In this document: positions 34,935-47,200 of the stretch, in pieces
How the letters are laid out: each line of letters opens with the position of its first letter
How positions within the stretch are numbered: the first letter of the stretch is position 1
Assembly: GCA_030435675.1 (NCBI GenBank)
Contig: CM059625.1
Coordinates: 13,826,001-13,890,000, forward strand
Length of the DNA: 64,000 bases
Reading direction: 5' to 3'
From: Steinernema hermaphroditum
Lineage: Eukaryota > Nematoda > Chromadorea > Rhabditida > Steinernematidae
The notes under the pieces: generated by a model
What the model was told of the DNA's origin: nothing
Databases searched by the model: none
The model's input: the letters and a program-made list of their open reading frames with translations, nothing else
Program-made: the position numbers and the translations under genes

Positions 34935-35255
34935 TATTATTACAATCCTTAAAATTATTAAATGCTTTGTTGTTAGTAAGAGTTTAACAAGGGATTCTGG
35001 GGAAGGGGGAATACACGATTCTGGAGATATCATTGGGGGCAGTCAGCACCTCAGAGAGGCCGCTTGAGTTTTCAATTAAGAGGAAGATCACAACATCAAG
35101 AGAAGAGTTCGAGACTTCCTCGAGAAAAGGCAACTTGTTGATTTGAATGGAATGTTAATGGAAACGGGTTCACAGTCATAGAAGGAAAGGGAGAGTCATC
35201 GACAGAAGTGGAAAAGAATACCCATAAAAGTAGTGCGAAGTGTGAGAACAGAGGT

Positions 35256-38200
35256 CTAGAGGTCATCCTGATTGTCAGCGTTCTGCTTTGGATGGTACAT
35301 ATGCTGCTGGACGTGCTGCACGCGCTCTTCGAATTCTCGCTGAGCGTCGTCGCCGACGAACATCGTCTTCGACTCGTACTCTTCGTCGTCCTCATAGTAG
35401 TAGCCGATGGGCCGAATGGGCTGACCACCGGCGAGCGAGGACGGCGGTCTGTCGGCCATACTCGGTCGACCATAGAGGAAGTTGTTCGCGGTCATCGAAG
35501 CCGCCATCGGAGGCTTTTCCGGGAAGATACCTAAACAGTTCGACGCTCAGAAAGACAGCTCTTAGGCGAGGGATTACTGTACCGTTAAGCGACTCTGTTG
35601 CCCGATGGGCGCGGAAAATGATCATCCACACGATGGCGACGATTATCACGATAATTGCGGCTGTGGCACCGATTCCGAACAGGACGTACGAATAGCGCAC
35701 CTGGTCCTGGTGAGCATGTACCTCGCACCGTTCTCCGGAGAAGCCCTCCTTGCAAACGCATTCCACATAGCCGACAGGGTTCTTTTTGCATGTTCCATCG
35801 TTCAAGCAGAAGTTCTTACAGGCATCTGGAAAGGGCAAGATTATAAAATGGCCCTTATTTTCGGGTCAGTGTTTTCATAGTATTGTAGTGAGGCTGTGCG
35901 ATATACTGTGCGGTTGTTTACCTTCACAATAGGTTCCGTTTCCACGATAGCCGGGCTTGCATTTGCATTCGAAAGATGGGATGTCGTTGTCGTCCGGCAG
36001 ATCGTTGCAAATCGCATGCCACGAACAATTGTCCTCGCCTGTTTTGCATTGATTTGTCGAGTAGCACTGGCTCTCGCGGGTGGCCCCTTGCGCGGCTGTC
36101 GTATGATCCGGTGGGCACAATTTGCAGCTGGTGCGCTGATTCTCGTCCTGATAAGTGCCGCGAGGGCAGAACTGACATTGTTTACTAAATAGACAAGGAT
36201 TGTCCGAGCGGGGTCCGGGAACAGACAGGGATTACCTAACTGTGACGAGGAACTGTCCAGCGACGCACTTAGGTGTGTTGCATTGCATGCGCTTAACTGA
36301 AGAAGTCGTTTCCGTGGTCGTGCCTGGAGGGCACTCGACGCAGTTCTTGTGCTCTCCTTGAGTGCGATATGTTCCCAGAGGACATGCCTGGCATGAACCA
36401 GCGGCTGTCAGTTGCTCTCCGTCGGGGCACTCATCACGGCACTCGTCTTCCGACGTGCTCGTTTCAAGAAGCGTCGTTTTGCCAATTCCACAAGGGATAC
36501 AAGCAAATGAGCCGGAAGACGGTTGGTAGAAGCCATAGCCGCACGACTCGCAAATTTCGGTGTCGAGATTGAGATAATGGCCAGGTTGGCAGTGAGCTGA
36601 AAGCGCCGAGGATACGGTAGCCAAACGTCATTGGACACATTTTCTTACTCTTGCAGTCAGCTGCATCGAGGGCGCCAGGTCCGGTGGTGAGTTTCCCAGC
36701 GGGGCAGCTATGACAAGCCGTCTGACCTGTAGCGTTCTGGTAGTGGCCGATGGGGCACGACTTGCAAGCGTTGTTGTTTGATTCGAAGTAGGTTCCCGGA
36801 CCGCATGGCACTGAAACAGACGGTAAAGGAAACGGCTAGCTATCAACTCCTCGTACCACAAACATCGTTCACAACTACCTCTCCCATGTTGCACTTGTAA
36901 ATCTCTTCCACCGAAATGGTCGACAAGTCGGGTCGACCGTTGGGAAGGATCTGAAGTGAGTAGTTTTGCAAGTTTATTGTGCGTCGATAGGTGTACCTGC
37001 TCGAGGTTGAAAAGATCCTTGAAAATAATCTCGCCTTTGATGATGCTAGCAATGGACTCCGATTGGTGCGAGTCATTGCTCTTCTTCACAGGGATTTGAG
37101 CAACGATCTTTAGGACCTTATCCGCCGCTCTCTTCATGCGGCCGTCACTATGGATGCAATCAAGGACGATGTTGATATCCACGCAGCCGTTCTCATCTCG
37201 CATGGCGCAGATGTTCTTCCTGTCATCAAGGGCCTTGAGGCGATTGGCGATCTTTTCGGCGACCGCGTCGTTTCCAGAAGTGGAGCACATCGACACCGAG
37301 GGATATTTGACCGAGACTTCGACGAGCTTTTCGGCCGGACGGTACTTCGAACATTGAGGGTATCGGAATCCGTACGATCCGTCAATCTTCGGAGACCATC
37401 TTCCATCGGCTGCACAGGTGTAGAACATTGAAGGTTGTGTGCTGAACTCATATCCTTCTTCGCACTCGACAGAGCAGGCCTTGAACTTGAGGTCCGGACC
37501 CCAGTTGTCGCACACCTGGATTCCGTGGATTGGACTCTCAACCGTGGGGCAGAACTCCCGCGAAACATGAATTTTGAACGTGCAAACGGCAGAGTTGTTG
37601 TCGTTGTCGTAGGCGACATACAGAATCGTATACTCACCCCAGGTGAACATCTGTCCGGGTCTCAGGTTGTGCTCGACGCGTGCGATTCCATTAGAGGAGG
37701 CAAACAGCGGCTCTTGCCAAGTGACGTTTACCTCTCTTTGCGCGGTGACGACAAACATGTCACCGGGACACATTCGCACGCTCGGCGTCTGCTCTTCATG
37801 GCATCTGTGTCCTTTGCAAGCCGAGCGGCCACAGGTGCTCTTTGTGATCTTTTCTACTTTTCCGGCCAGACGGTTGTAGTCGGCGAAGCGCGCCATCAAG
37901 CCATCGAACATCTCGTGGGCGCCTTGGCAGTCACGAGCGAGTTGGGGCACCTCAGACTCGAAATCGAGCTCACGACTCCAGACATTCACACGAGTCACCG
38001 ATCCGACGAATTTCGGTTCTTGAGGAGCATCGCTGATCGGGTGACCGAGGGCGATCCATGCACTAAATGGACAGATGTGTGCTTTACCACTCGTGCTCAC
38101 ACTCACTTGATATCGATGGTCTTGCCGTTGCCGTATCCCTTGTCAACGTAGATCCGAATCGAGTTCCAGATGACAGAGTAGGTGCCTCCGCGAGAGTTCC

Positions 38201-41200
38201 AAGTCACAACCAAATGGTTCCACTTTCCATCGTTGATTCTCTGATTGACGGGGAAATGAATGTTAATCGGTGTTTCGCCACTGAACAGTCCGATGCGGAC
38301 AGCATCGCTGCTGATCTTTACGAGCTCCTCGATTTGAGAAGGATAGTTGGCAGTACTAAATGATAAAGATAAGCTTCAGACTGTAGGAACGAGAACATAC
38401 GCGCTGTTGTACAGTGAAAGGATGGAGCCGCGGGTGTTCTCGTTGTCGAACTTTACCCACAAGCTCAGAGTCAACGAATTGCTCTGGAACTTGAAGGGAA
38501 CCGAGAGGGCGGCCTGCGCAGGCTGAATGCTATCATAGAAGTGAATGTCGTAGTCGATGTCGACCGGCTTGTCACAGTTCGATCCAGTGAGGTTAAATGG
38601 ACATTGACAGTGGAAGGTGTTGATTTGATCGATACAAGTGGCCGCGAGGGGACAAGGCGAGGGGCTGCAGTCGTCGATGTTGGTGCCACAGTCGACTCCG
38701 GTGAATCCAGGAGGACAGACGCACGTGTAACCGTCGGAGGTGCGCTCACATGTACCATCGTTCTTGCAGACATCAGCCTCACAAGAGTCAGAACTGTATT
38801 GGCAGCCCTTTCCGTGGAAACCTGCAAATATCGCCTTTAGGATTTGATGTCTGTAGTCAGGAGAGCAAAAGGAACACTAGTCATAAATAACGCTCAAAGA
38901 CTATTTAAGAAGAGGGATTTCTAAGTAGTGGACGCAGAGTCGTTACCTTTGGGACAAGTGCATTCAAGACGAGATCCAAAGTCGCCGCAAACACCTCCGT
39001 TGTGGCAAGGTTCGCCTATGCATCTGTTAGGGGCAATCTCGCAGTTCTTTCCACTAACGCCTTCAGGGCATACGCAGAAGTAGTCTCCAACCAGGTTCAC
39101 ACAGTGACCCTCATTGAGGCAGGGGTTCAAATCACAGCTTCCAGCTTCCTGTTCGCAAGTGGCTCCACGCCATCCGCTGGGACATTCACAGCGGAACGTG
39201 GCTCCCATGTCGATGCAGGTGCCATTGTTCATGCACGGCTGGCTTGAACACTGTTCGATATGCTGCTCGCAGTGTTCACCGGTGTATCCAGGTCGGCACT
39301 TGCACTGGAAGTTGTTCACTCCGTCGATGCAGATTTCAGTGCCTTCGGGAGAGCACATGTTCAGAAGGTCGCACTCGTTAATATTGTGCTCGCAGTGGGT
39401 TCCCTCGAAGCCGAGAAGACAGTCGCATCTGTAGTTGGCCCCCATGTTTGTGCAAGTTCCGTTGTTTCGGCACGGAGCCGTGGCACAGTGGTCGACCATA
39501 TGCTGACAGACGGAACCATGGAATCCAGGAGGACACTGACAGACGAATCCGTCTTCTTGGTCGCGACAAGTTGCTCCATTCTGGCACGGCTGATTCTCAC
39601 AGTCATCGATGTTCTTTTCGCAGAACTCTCCGGTCCATCCGGGTTTGCAGACGCATTTCTGCTCGAAGAGGGTATCGACACAAAGGCCGTGGACGCAAGG
39701 GTCTGGGTCGCACAGGTTCTCCTTGATGTGGCAACGTTTGCCCGAGAATCCTTTAGGACAGTCACATTCGAAGTCGTTCACCAGATCATGACAGGTGGCG
39801 TTAAGAGCGCATGGCTTATCAGCACAGTCGTCTGAAAGACAGTGTCAATTGTGGTCGACAAAAGGTTTACTCATACCGACGTTATGTTGGCAAGTGGGAC
39901 CGTCCCATCCGGGCAAGCACTTGCACTTGAAACGACCCAGCTGGAGAGGTATGCAATCGGCACCATTCTTGCAAGGATTTCCTGTCTGGCAAGGGTTAAC
40001 AATTTGGGAACAGTCAGGTCCAGTGAAGCCAGTTCGACAGATGCATTTGGTGGTTCCTAGCCCAGGAAGATCCTGGCAAACACCCCCGTTAGGGCAGTTT
40101 ACTCCAATGCACTCGTCAGGTCCAAACTGACAACGGCTTCCAGTGAAGTCTAAACGAATGGTTTGTTGAAGATAGAAGCAAGCGAGTCTCACTCTGTGCG
40201 CAAATGCATCGGAATGTTCCGGCAGTGGCCTCGCAGATTCCATCGTTATAGCAGGGCTGAGTATCACACAAAGGCATCTGCTGTTCGCAGAAGGCTCCAG
40301 TGTATCCAGGACGGCATTCACAGACGGCCTTGTGGTTCACCACCGAGCACGTTCCTTTGTTTTCACACTTGATCTTCGAGCAGTCGATCGGCTCACAGTC
40401 AGTAGTGTTGCTCTTTCCACCTCCAGTCGTCTTTGTGTTATTCGCACAAGCGATGCAACGCTGCTGTCCGAGGTTGGGTTGGTAGAAGTTGACCGGGCAG
40501 GGCGAGCACGGCTCCAATCCAGAAACTGAGAAATGACCAGTAGGACAAGGCTGCTTGCAGAAACTGGGTCCCGTGGAACCGAGTTTGGCGGTGTAGGTAC
40601 CCTGCGGGCAAGGTTCGCACTGCTTGTAACCGCCAAAGATGGGAGGTCCTGAGAAGGTATGTCGTGGACAGAGCTGGCAGGGAATCATTCCTGTTTCGCT
40701 GTACATTCCGTTCCCACACACAGCTAAAAGACTTCGTTCAGATCATGTTTCTCAGGCTTTTGTTCGCTTACGCAGACACGAATCGGCCGACTGGCTTCCG
40801 GCGAAGAGAGTGAACGTGTGATCTGAGCACGACTTGCAGTGGATCTGACCCATTTCGTCTTGGTAACTTCCTACAGGACAGGGACGACAAGTGTTATTAA
40901 CGTGAGCGGTTCCTTTTGGACAAGGCACTGAAATAACCACAGAATAAGAGCGTTATATTTGTGAACCCACAGCATTCAGGAAGATTTCCGTGCAGATTGT
41001 CCATAAGAAGTTCCCCGTCGGCACATCCGAATCCCTGTGAGATCGATGTCTTCACAGCGTTAATAGAAGGACATCCGATTCCTTGAGTGGCGATGGTTTC
41101 ACCAGAAATGGAAAGCAAGTTCTTGATAGGAACAGTGGCACCAGGAATGTTCAGGTCAAAGATGGTGCGAAGAGTGAGACCGCACAATTCATAAAGCTTG

Positions 41201-44200
41201 TCTTGGAGTACCGTAGGCAGGATTTGTACAGTGTAGTTTCCGATAACTTCGTTGCCCGTCGCTGCATAGTGAACGTCCAGGAAGCGAACAAACACCTGAA
41301 CAGAGCTCGAGCAGCGTTGGGAGAGTGTAGCGTCGAGTCCGTCAAAGAAGGCAGCCGCGAGATCAGTGTATCCTCTCAGGCAGTCCGGACCAACAGGGGT
41401 GGAGACTACGTATTTGATGGTTACGGTAAGCTGATAGCGGGCAGGTTCTTCCGCAATCTTGATGCAGGAGGGCGGAGTGTTCGATGGAGCCCATTCGTTT
41501 CCTTTCATACAGACATAGTCCTCAACAGTAGCATTGTTTTCCAAGAAACGGTAGCCAGGTTTGCATTCGATTCTGCAGCGCGTCCGATCACCATCAGTAC
41601 GGCACCGTGGAACGGTCGTTTCAGAAGTTTTCAAAGAAAGGGGACTGCACGATTCGGCTAAAAAGGAAGTATGAATATAGCTGATATTCTGTGTAGTAGG
41701 ATACCTTTCATAGATACTTGGAACTTGCACTTATTGCGGTTGGAGTGCTCATCCGACGCACTAACTTCAACAGTTACGAAGTCGCCGATCTTCAGCTTTG
41801 CTTCGGAAGGCTCAAATACTACTTCCGAAATGTTGGACATATCCTTAATAACCATCTGAACAGACGACTCGTTGAAGTAGACAGTTTGCTCAGATTCGTT
41901 GTCGCGAGTATAGATGGAGTAAGAGTCAGGACATTTCATGACAGGAGGTTGCGTATCAGGAATTCTCAATTGAACGACACATTCAGCCGAATTTCCAGCT
42001 TCGTCAAAGACAGTGTAGATGACGTCCGTGTCCGAAGAGATGAGCTGCGGCGGTTCGAAGTTGTCAGGCTTCACACGCATGTATGACACAGATCCAGAGT
42101 TGTCGGTCGCCTGGGGAACATCGTAAGTGGCTGGCAACAGTTGACCGTTCTCGTCACTGAGGATATAGACCGGGTTCGATGGGCAATTGTGGAACACAGG
42201 CGGTTCGGCGTCCATACATTGGGGAACGCTGGCATTCCAGCCGACTTGCAGGTGCGAAGGAACTTCGTGAGCGGCGGACAACGGAGCCAAACAGCCCTGC
42301 ATGTCGAACCGGATGCACGGGTTCAGTTCGTACTCGGTGACACCGAGAAGGATGTACCGTGCTCGGAGTGGGGGATTCAGTTCGAACACATGCATCTTGT
42401 TATGGTTACCCGAGGGTGTTTCAAATTCCTAAAAATGCCGTAATGAGTTGTGCGATAGCGACATTACTTCTTACAACAGGGTATGTGTCGTAGTTCTGGC
42501 TGAATTGAACTTTGTAGAAGAGCTGCATCTTGGTGACATGACCTCTCTGATGTCCACTTCCGGCAACACCAGCCATACGCAGGGTTGTCAGCGTGTAAAT
42601 ACGTTGGAGATCAACGGACAGGAAGATGAAAGCGTCCTTCGATCCGCACCATCCAGTGGAGGACATGCGGGCCTTATGTGGTTCATATCCCCACGTTGTC
42701 GAGTCTTAAGAAGAACTCATTATGGAAGGAACAGATGAAAACTGCTTACCAGAATTGTCGGCAAAAGCTCCATCAGGAATGAATCCGGAAGAAATACCCA
42801 CGTCTTCACTCAGAACACAAGCAGTTCCCAAGGTGCAGTTAATGGTGGAGCTGGGGAACGGTTCGTATCCAGGACGGTTGCAGGTGAACTTTGCCTGGGC
42901 ACCTTCTTCAACGGAGTTCAGAGAGATTTGACCATCATCGGGAAAGCCGGGATCGACACAAACAGGTCCTTCACATCGGAGATCTCCAAGATCCCAGGTT
43001 CCATCAACGTTGCAGCGGACAATACGATCATCGTAGGAGCTCTTTCCAACGAGGGAGTACGGTGGCCGACAGCTGAAAGTGTACGAGCTTCCGACCTTGA
43101 AGGAGTTTTCTTCGCCCTCATAGAAAGCACCTAAATACAGAGATTATTAAGATGTTGAGTGACATGGCTATCTACCAGAAAGGACGGGAGGAGGTCCGCA
43201 GTCAACCAAGGGGCAGTCCACGTCGCTGCCAGACAGCCAGTAGTCCCTGCCATCAGGTTGAGGATCATATATACACTGACGGAAGCTCGAAAGAAGAGAG
43301 TTCTTTGCTGGTCGGTTCTGCTGACTGCAGATGATCGAAACGTTCTTCCCATAGGCAATAGTGCTGTTTTCGGGCGTGACGAAAAGTCCAATGGCCGAGT
43401 TGTTGTGCGCTCCTTGACACGTTGCCGGAATGCAAAGAGGCATCGAACCATTCCATGTTCCGTCCGAGAGACACTTCAAGCGCTCTGGGCCCATCATCTG
43501 GTGGCCGAAGTCACATTGGAATTCCACAACCATGGGATAGTGGAAGCTGGTGGTCGTGGAGATCAGTTTTCCGTTTTCAGGTGAATGCACTGGAGAGCAA
43601 GACCGCGGAACACAGGTCTAAAGATTGCAACTTAGCCACTGATCCGAAATGTTTCAAAAGTTACCCGGTTGAACTTGTAGACATCATGTCTGCCGTATCC
43701 ACTTTCGCCTTCCTTCACGTGAATGCCTCCTTGGCCATCCTCGACCAGCAAATCAAAGCCGTCGTCACACGAGCACTTGTACGAACCCTGACTATTCAGG
43801 CAGTGGTGTTGGCAATATCCGTTGTTCTCTTCGCACTCGTTAATGTCTGTAGTAATATCACATCGTTCTTTATACCAGAAATACCGAAATACATACCCAT
43901 GCAGCTAGTCTTCTGACAACCCAAGATGTCCAGCTTCACACACGGCCCAACGTGATGCTTTTCGATAGTTATTTCCAGAACACGGGCTTCGATAGCTTTC
44001 GGCAAAACCAGATGTTCGCTGCCGACAATAGCCACGTTCTTTGTGCTCCAGGTCTAAAATATTTAAACGGTCATGAATAGGTGACATACTAAATTTGGTG
44101 TGCCCAATCCCGTGCACTTGAAACACCACATCGTACTATCTCAGAAATCGTATTACCTCATTGTGAGGAGGAGCGAGCGAGAGAAGTTGAGTACCGGTCT

Positions 44201-47200
44201 GGTTGGAATAGCGAATCTTCAGCTCAGTGGGATAGGCATTTCTATCGGTGCGTTCTACTCGTAGTCTGTCAATGATCTTCGGCACAGCAAACGTAAACGT
44301 GATGGTCCTCTTAGTATCCGACTCTTCAGCACACCATCCCTTCGAGAAATAGTCATCTTCTCTGTATTCCGCATCCTCACTGGAAGCGGCAATGGCAACG
44401 GGCTGCAGAGAAGCGGAGGAAGAGCATGCTGCAAGTTTGATCAGTTAGTTAACGTTTAAGAAGGAAGTGACTGACTCAGCTGAGTGTGGAATCCCTTTAG
44501 GCACTGACAGAAATAACCGCCAGGCATGTTGATGCATTTGGTACTTTGCACGGCGCAATTGGCCAGACCCTCAGCACACTCGTCGATATCCTCGCATTCC
44601 GGAATGGTAGACAACGTCTGGTTCGCGAGACATTTCACAGTGTCGGCACCGACAGCGCGGAATCCAAGATCACATTCAACGCGCGCAGAGTCGCCGAAGT
44701 CCATGCGAACCTTCTCCACAACGATTCGCCCGTTTTCGATCTTCGGAATATCGAAGCACGTCATCTCTGAAATAATCGACCGCGGATTGATTTTTCACTT
44801 CTTCATCTTACTTCGACAGTAGGGTTCATCATAAGACCATTGCCCATTCGTTTGGCACAATAGAGTGGCGGCGCCTTCGCGCATATAACCGGGGGCGCAC
44901 TCGAAGCGGAATACGGTGCCGTAGCCAGTTCCGTCGCCGAACTCAAGGATTCGTTCACCGTTGGCGAAGGGCGAGAGAGCGGGACAGTTTTGCGCTGAAA
45001 TGGTAATCGTTAGTTCGTTGTTCAGTTTTTTCTGATTTAAAAAGAGGAACTGTTCCTCTGTGCTTAAATATTACAAGAAACAAACGACAGCACTTTCGTG
45101 GGACGGCCATAGTACCCTGCATTTGCCGCGCCAGGGCGATCGCGGCAGGAACCAACAATTCCGATCGCCCTTTGCTCCTAGATCCATTATTTTCATAGGA
45201 CTCACCGGAAAATTAGTGTGCATTTTTATTTTTCTTTTCATAGCACTCCATTTATCGCCAAAATATGTAGGAAGAACACAAAAATAAGACTAAAAGGGCT
45301 TCAGGGCCTTATGAAGCAAGTGCATTTTCTTGTTTTACGCATAGCGTACACTTTCTTTTCTGTTATATTCATTTCCACACCCCTTCACAAAGCTATCCAC
45401 ACGAAATTCACCGATCAGAAGCCACGGTCCATGGAAATTTCACAGTTTTTGGAGAATTCTTCTGTAAATGTATCTGCAGTTGGCGTGGCAAGCCCATCGT
45501 GGCGAGACCCACGAGAGATATCGCCGCCTTCTTTTCGCTGCTCAACTGTGAAATTTACATAGACCGATGTGTTCAACTAGCCAATCTTGTCAAGGTACCT
45601 TTGTGGACGAGCGTGTTAAAAAGAATGAACGAAATCTGCGAAACAGAAAACATTTCTGCTATATCGTATAGAAGACCTACCTTCAGCTCATGTTTTGTGT
45701 TCTTCCTACATATTTTGGTGATAAATGGAGTGCTATGAAAAGAAAAATGAAAATGCACACCAATTTTCCGGTGAATCCTATGAAAATGATGGATCTAGGA
45801 ACAAAGGGCGATCGGAATTGTTGGTTCCTGCCGCGATCGCCCTGCCGCGGCAAATGCAGGGTACTATGGCCGTCCCACGAAAGTGCTGTCGCTTGTTTCT
45901 TGTTTAAATGTTTACCTTTACAAGTTGGAGCAGGCGTCCAGCGACCTTCATCAGTACAGAAAATCTCTTCGGACTGCTTTCCACTGGGGAATGAGAAGCC
46001 TTTGTAGCAGGAATATTTGGCTGATCCACCGAAGGTGACGTTCGTGGCTGCGTGAGCATAACCATTGGCTATTTGAGGAACAGGAGCGCAGTATATGGCT
46101 GTAAATAATTAGAATAGCTAAACACTACAAGGGAACTACTGACGTTGACAGGCCGGGATGAAATCTTCGGTCCATTGGCCACCAAGCATACACTGAATAT
46201 CGAACGTTTGTCCTCGTCCATTGACGAACTCATATCCTCTGGGGCATGATACAGTAACCTTCGATCCGAATGCAGTGTTCTGCGAGGAAAGCGAAACCTG
46301 TTTTGGAGTATCAATAGGTTTGCAGTCTTAAATGTGATTATTGGTATTTGAAAAATGCAAATTAGACTCACTAGACGAGAACGTGACATTCCAGCCGTTA
46401 GAGGTGAGCAGAGAGTTCGACGAGAAGACAAGTTGCATCTTTCGCTTCTGACCATAGATCATTTTCGGAGGGCGGTTGTTTTCGTTGAATCCATTCTCGC
46501 TATGCAGCTTTCGGCCGTCCGATCCATCCTCGAAGATCTTGAGCGAGTCGTGTCCTTGGACATCAAAGTGGTTGACGGCCAACGAAATGGGCTGTTCGGT
46601 TTTCGAGTCCGGCAACTCGATCGTGTACTGGCACGTTTGCGAAGTGGGATAGGGAGTCCTTGTGTGCCCGGGTGAAAGGATGGTACCACTGAGCTGGCTA
46701 ATGACGTTGTTACATCCACGCTTGTAGCCAATTGAGAATCCCTTTCCACTTTTTTCTTGGTTCGTGTAGAAATAGATGTACACGTTGCTTTGGCTGGAAA
46801 TGATCAGCTGTGGAGTGTTGTACGTTCCCGAGAGACGGGCAAGCACGCGAGCAGCGGGTGTAGGTCCGTCGTAGATAACCAAGAAATCGTGATCGTCTGG
46901 GAGGTCCAGATGATCAACCGAGAGCGAAACGAGCTCTCCTTCAGTGGCTTCGATCTTCCATGCGCATTCAATGCCGTTGAGGTAGCCGTGAGGGTAATCG
47001 GGACTGTTGATGGTTTGTCCATATGTCTGCGCTTTCAGATTGCCACCACATGAGTAGGACACTAAAAGAAGATATATAAAACACAGGACTCTTTTGAATT
47101 CAATGCTCAAATAATTAGTCATAGCGATTCATATTGTGTGTGACGGATTCTTGAAGCCGGTAACTAGGAGACTGAATGACGTTTTTAACTCTTTTCGAAG

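Noticed and set aside
37435..38151. Long plus-strand open frame of 238 residues opposite the Uninflatable-like gene
   Set aside because: It is a shadow of the cysteine-rich coding sequence on the minus strand, produced by codon bias; no independent start context or splice sites.
39260..39835. 191-residue plus-strand frame
   Set aside because: Opposite strand of the EGF array; the repeated EGF codons leave long open shadows.
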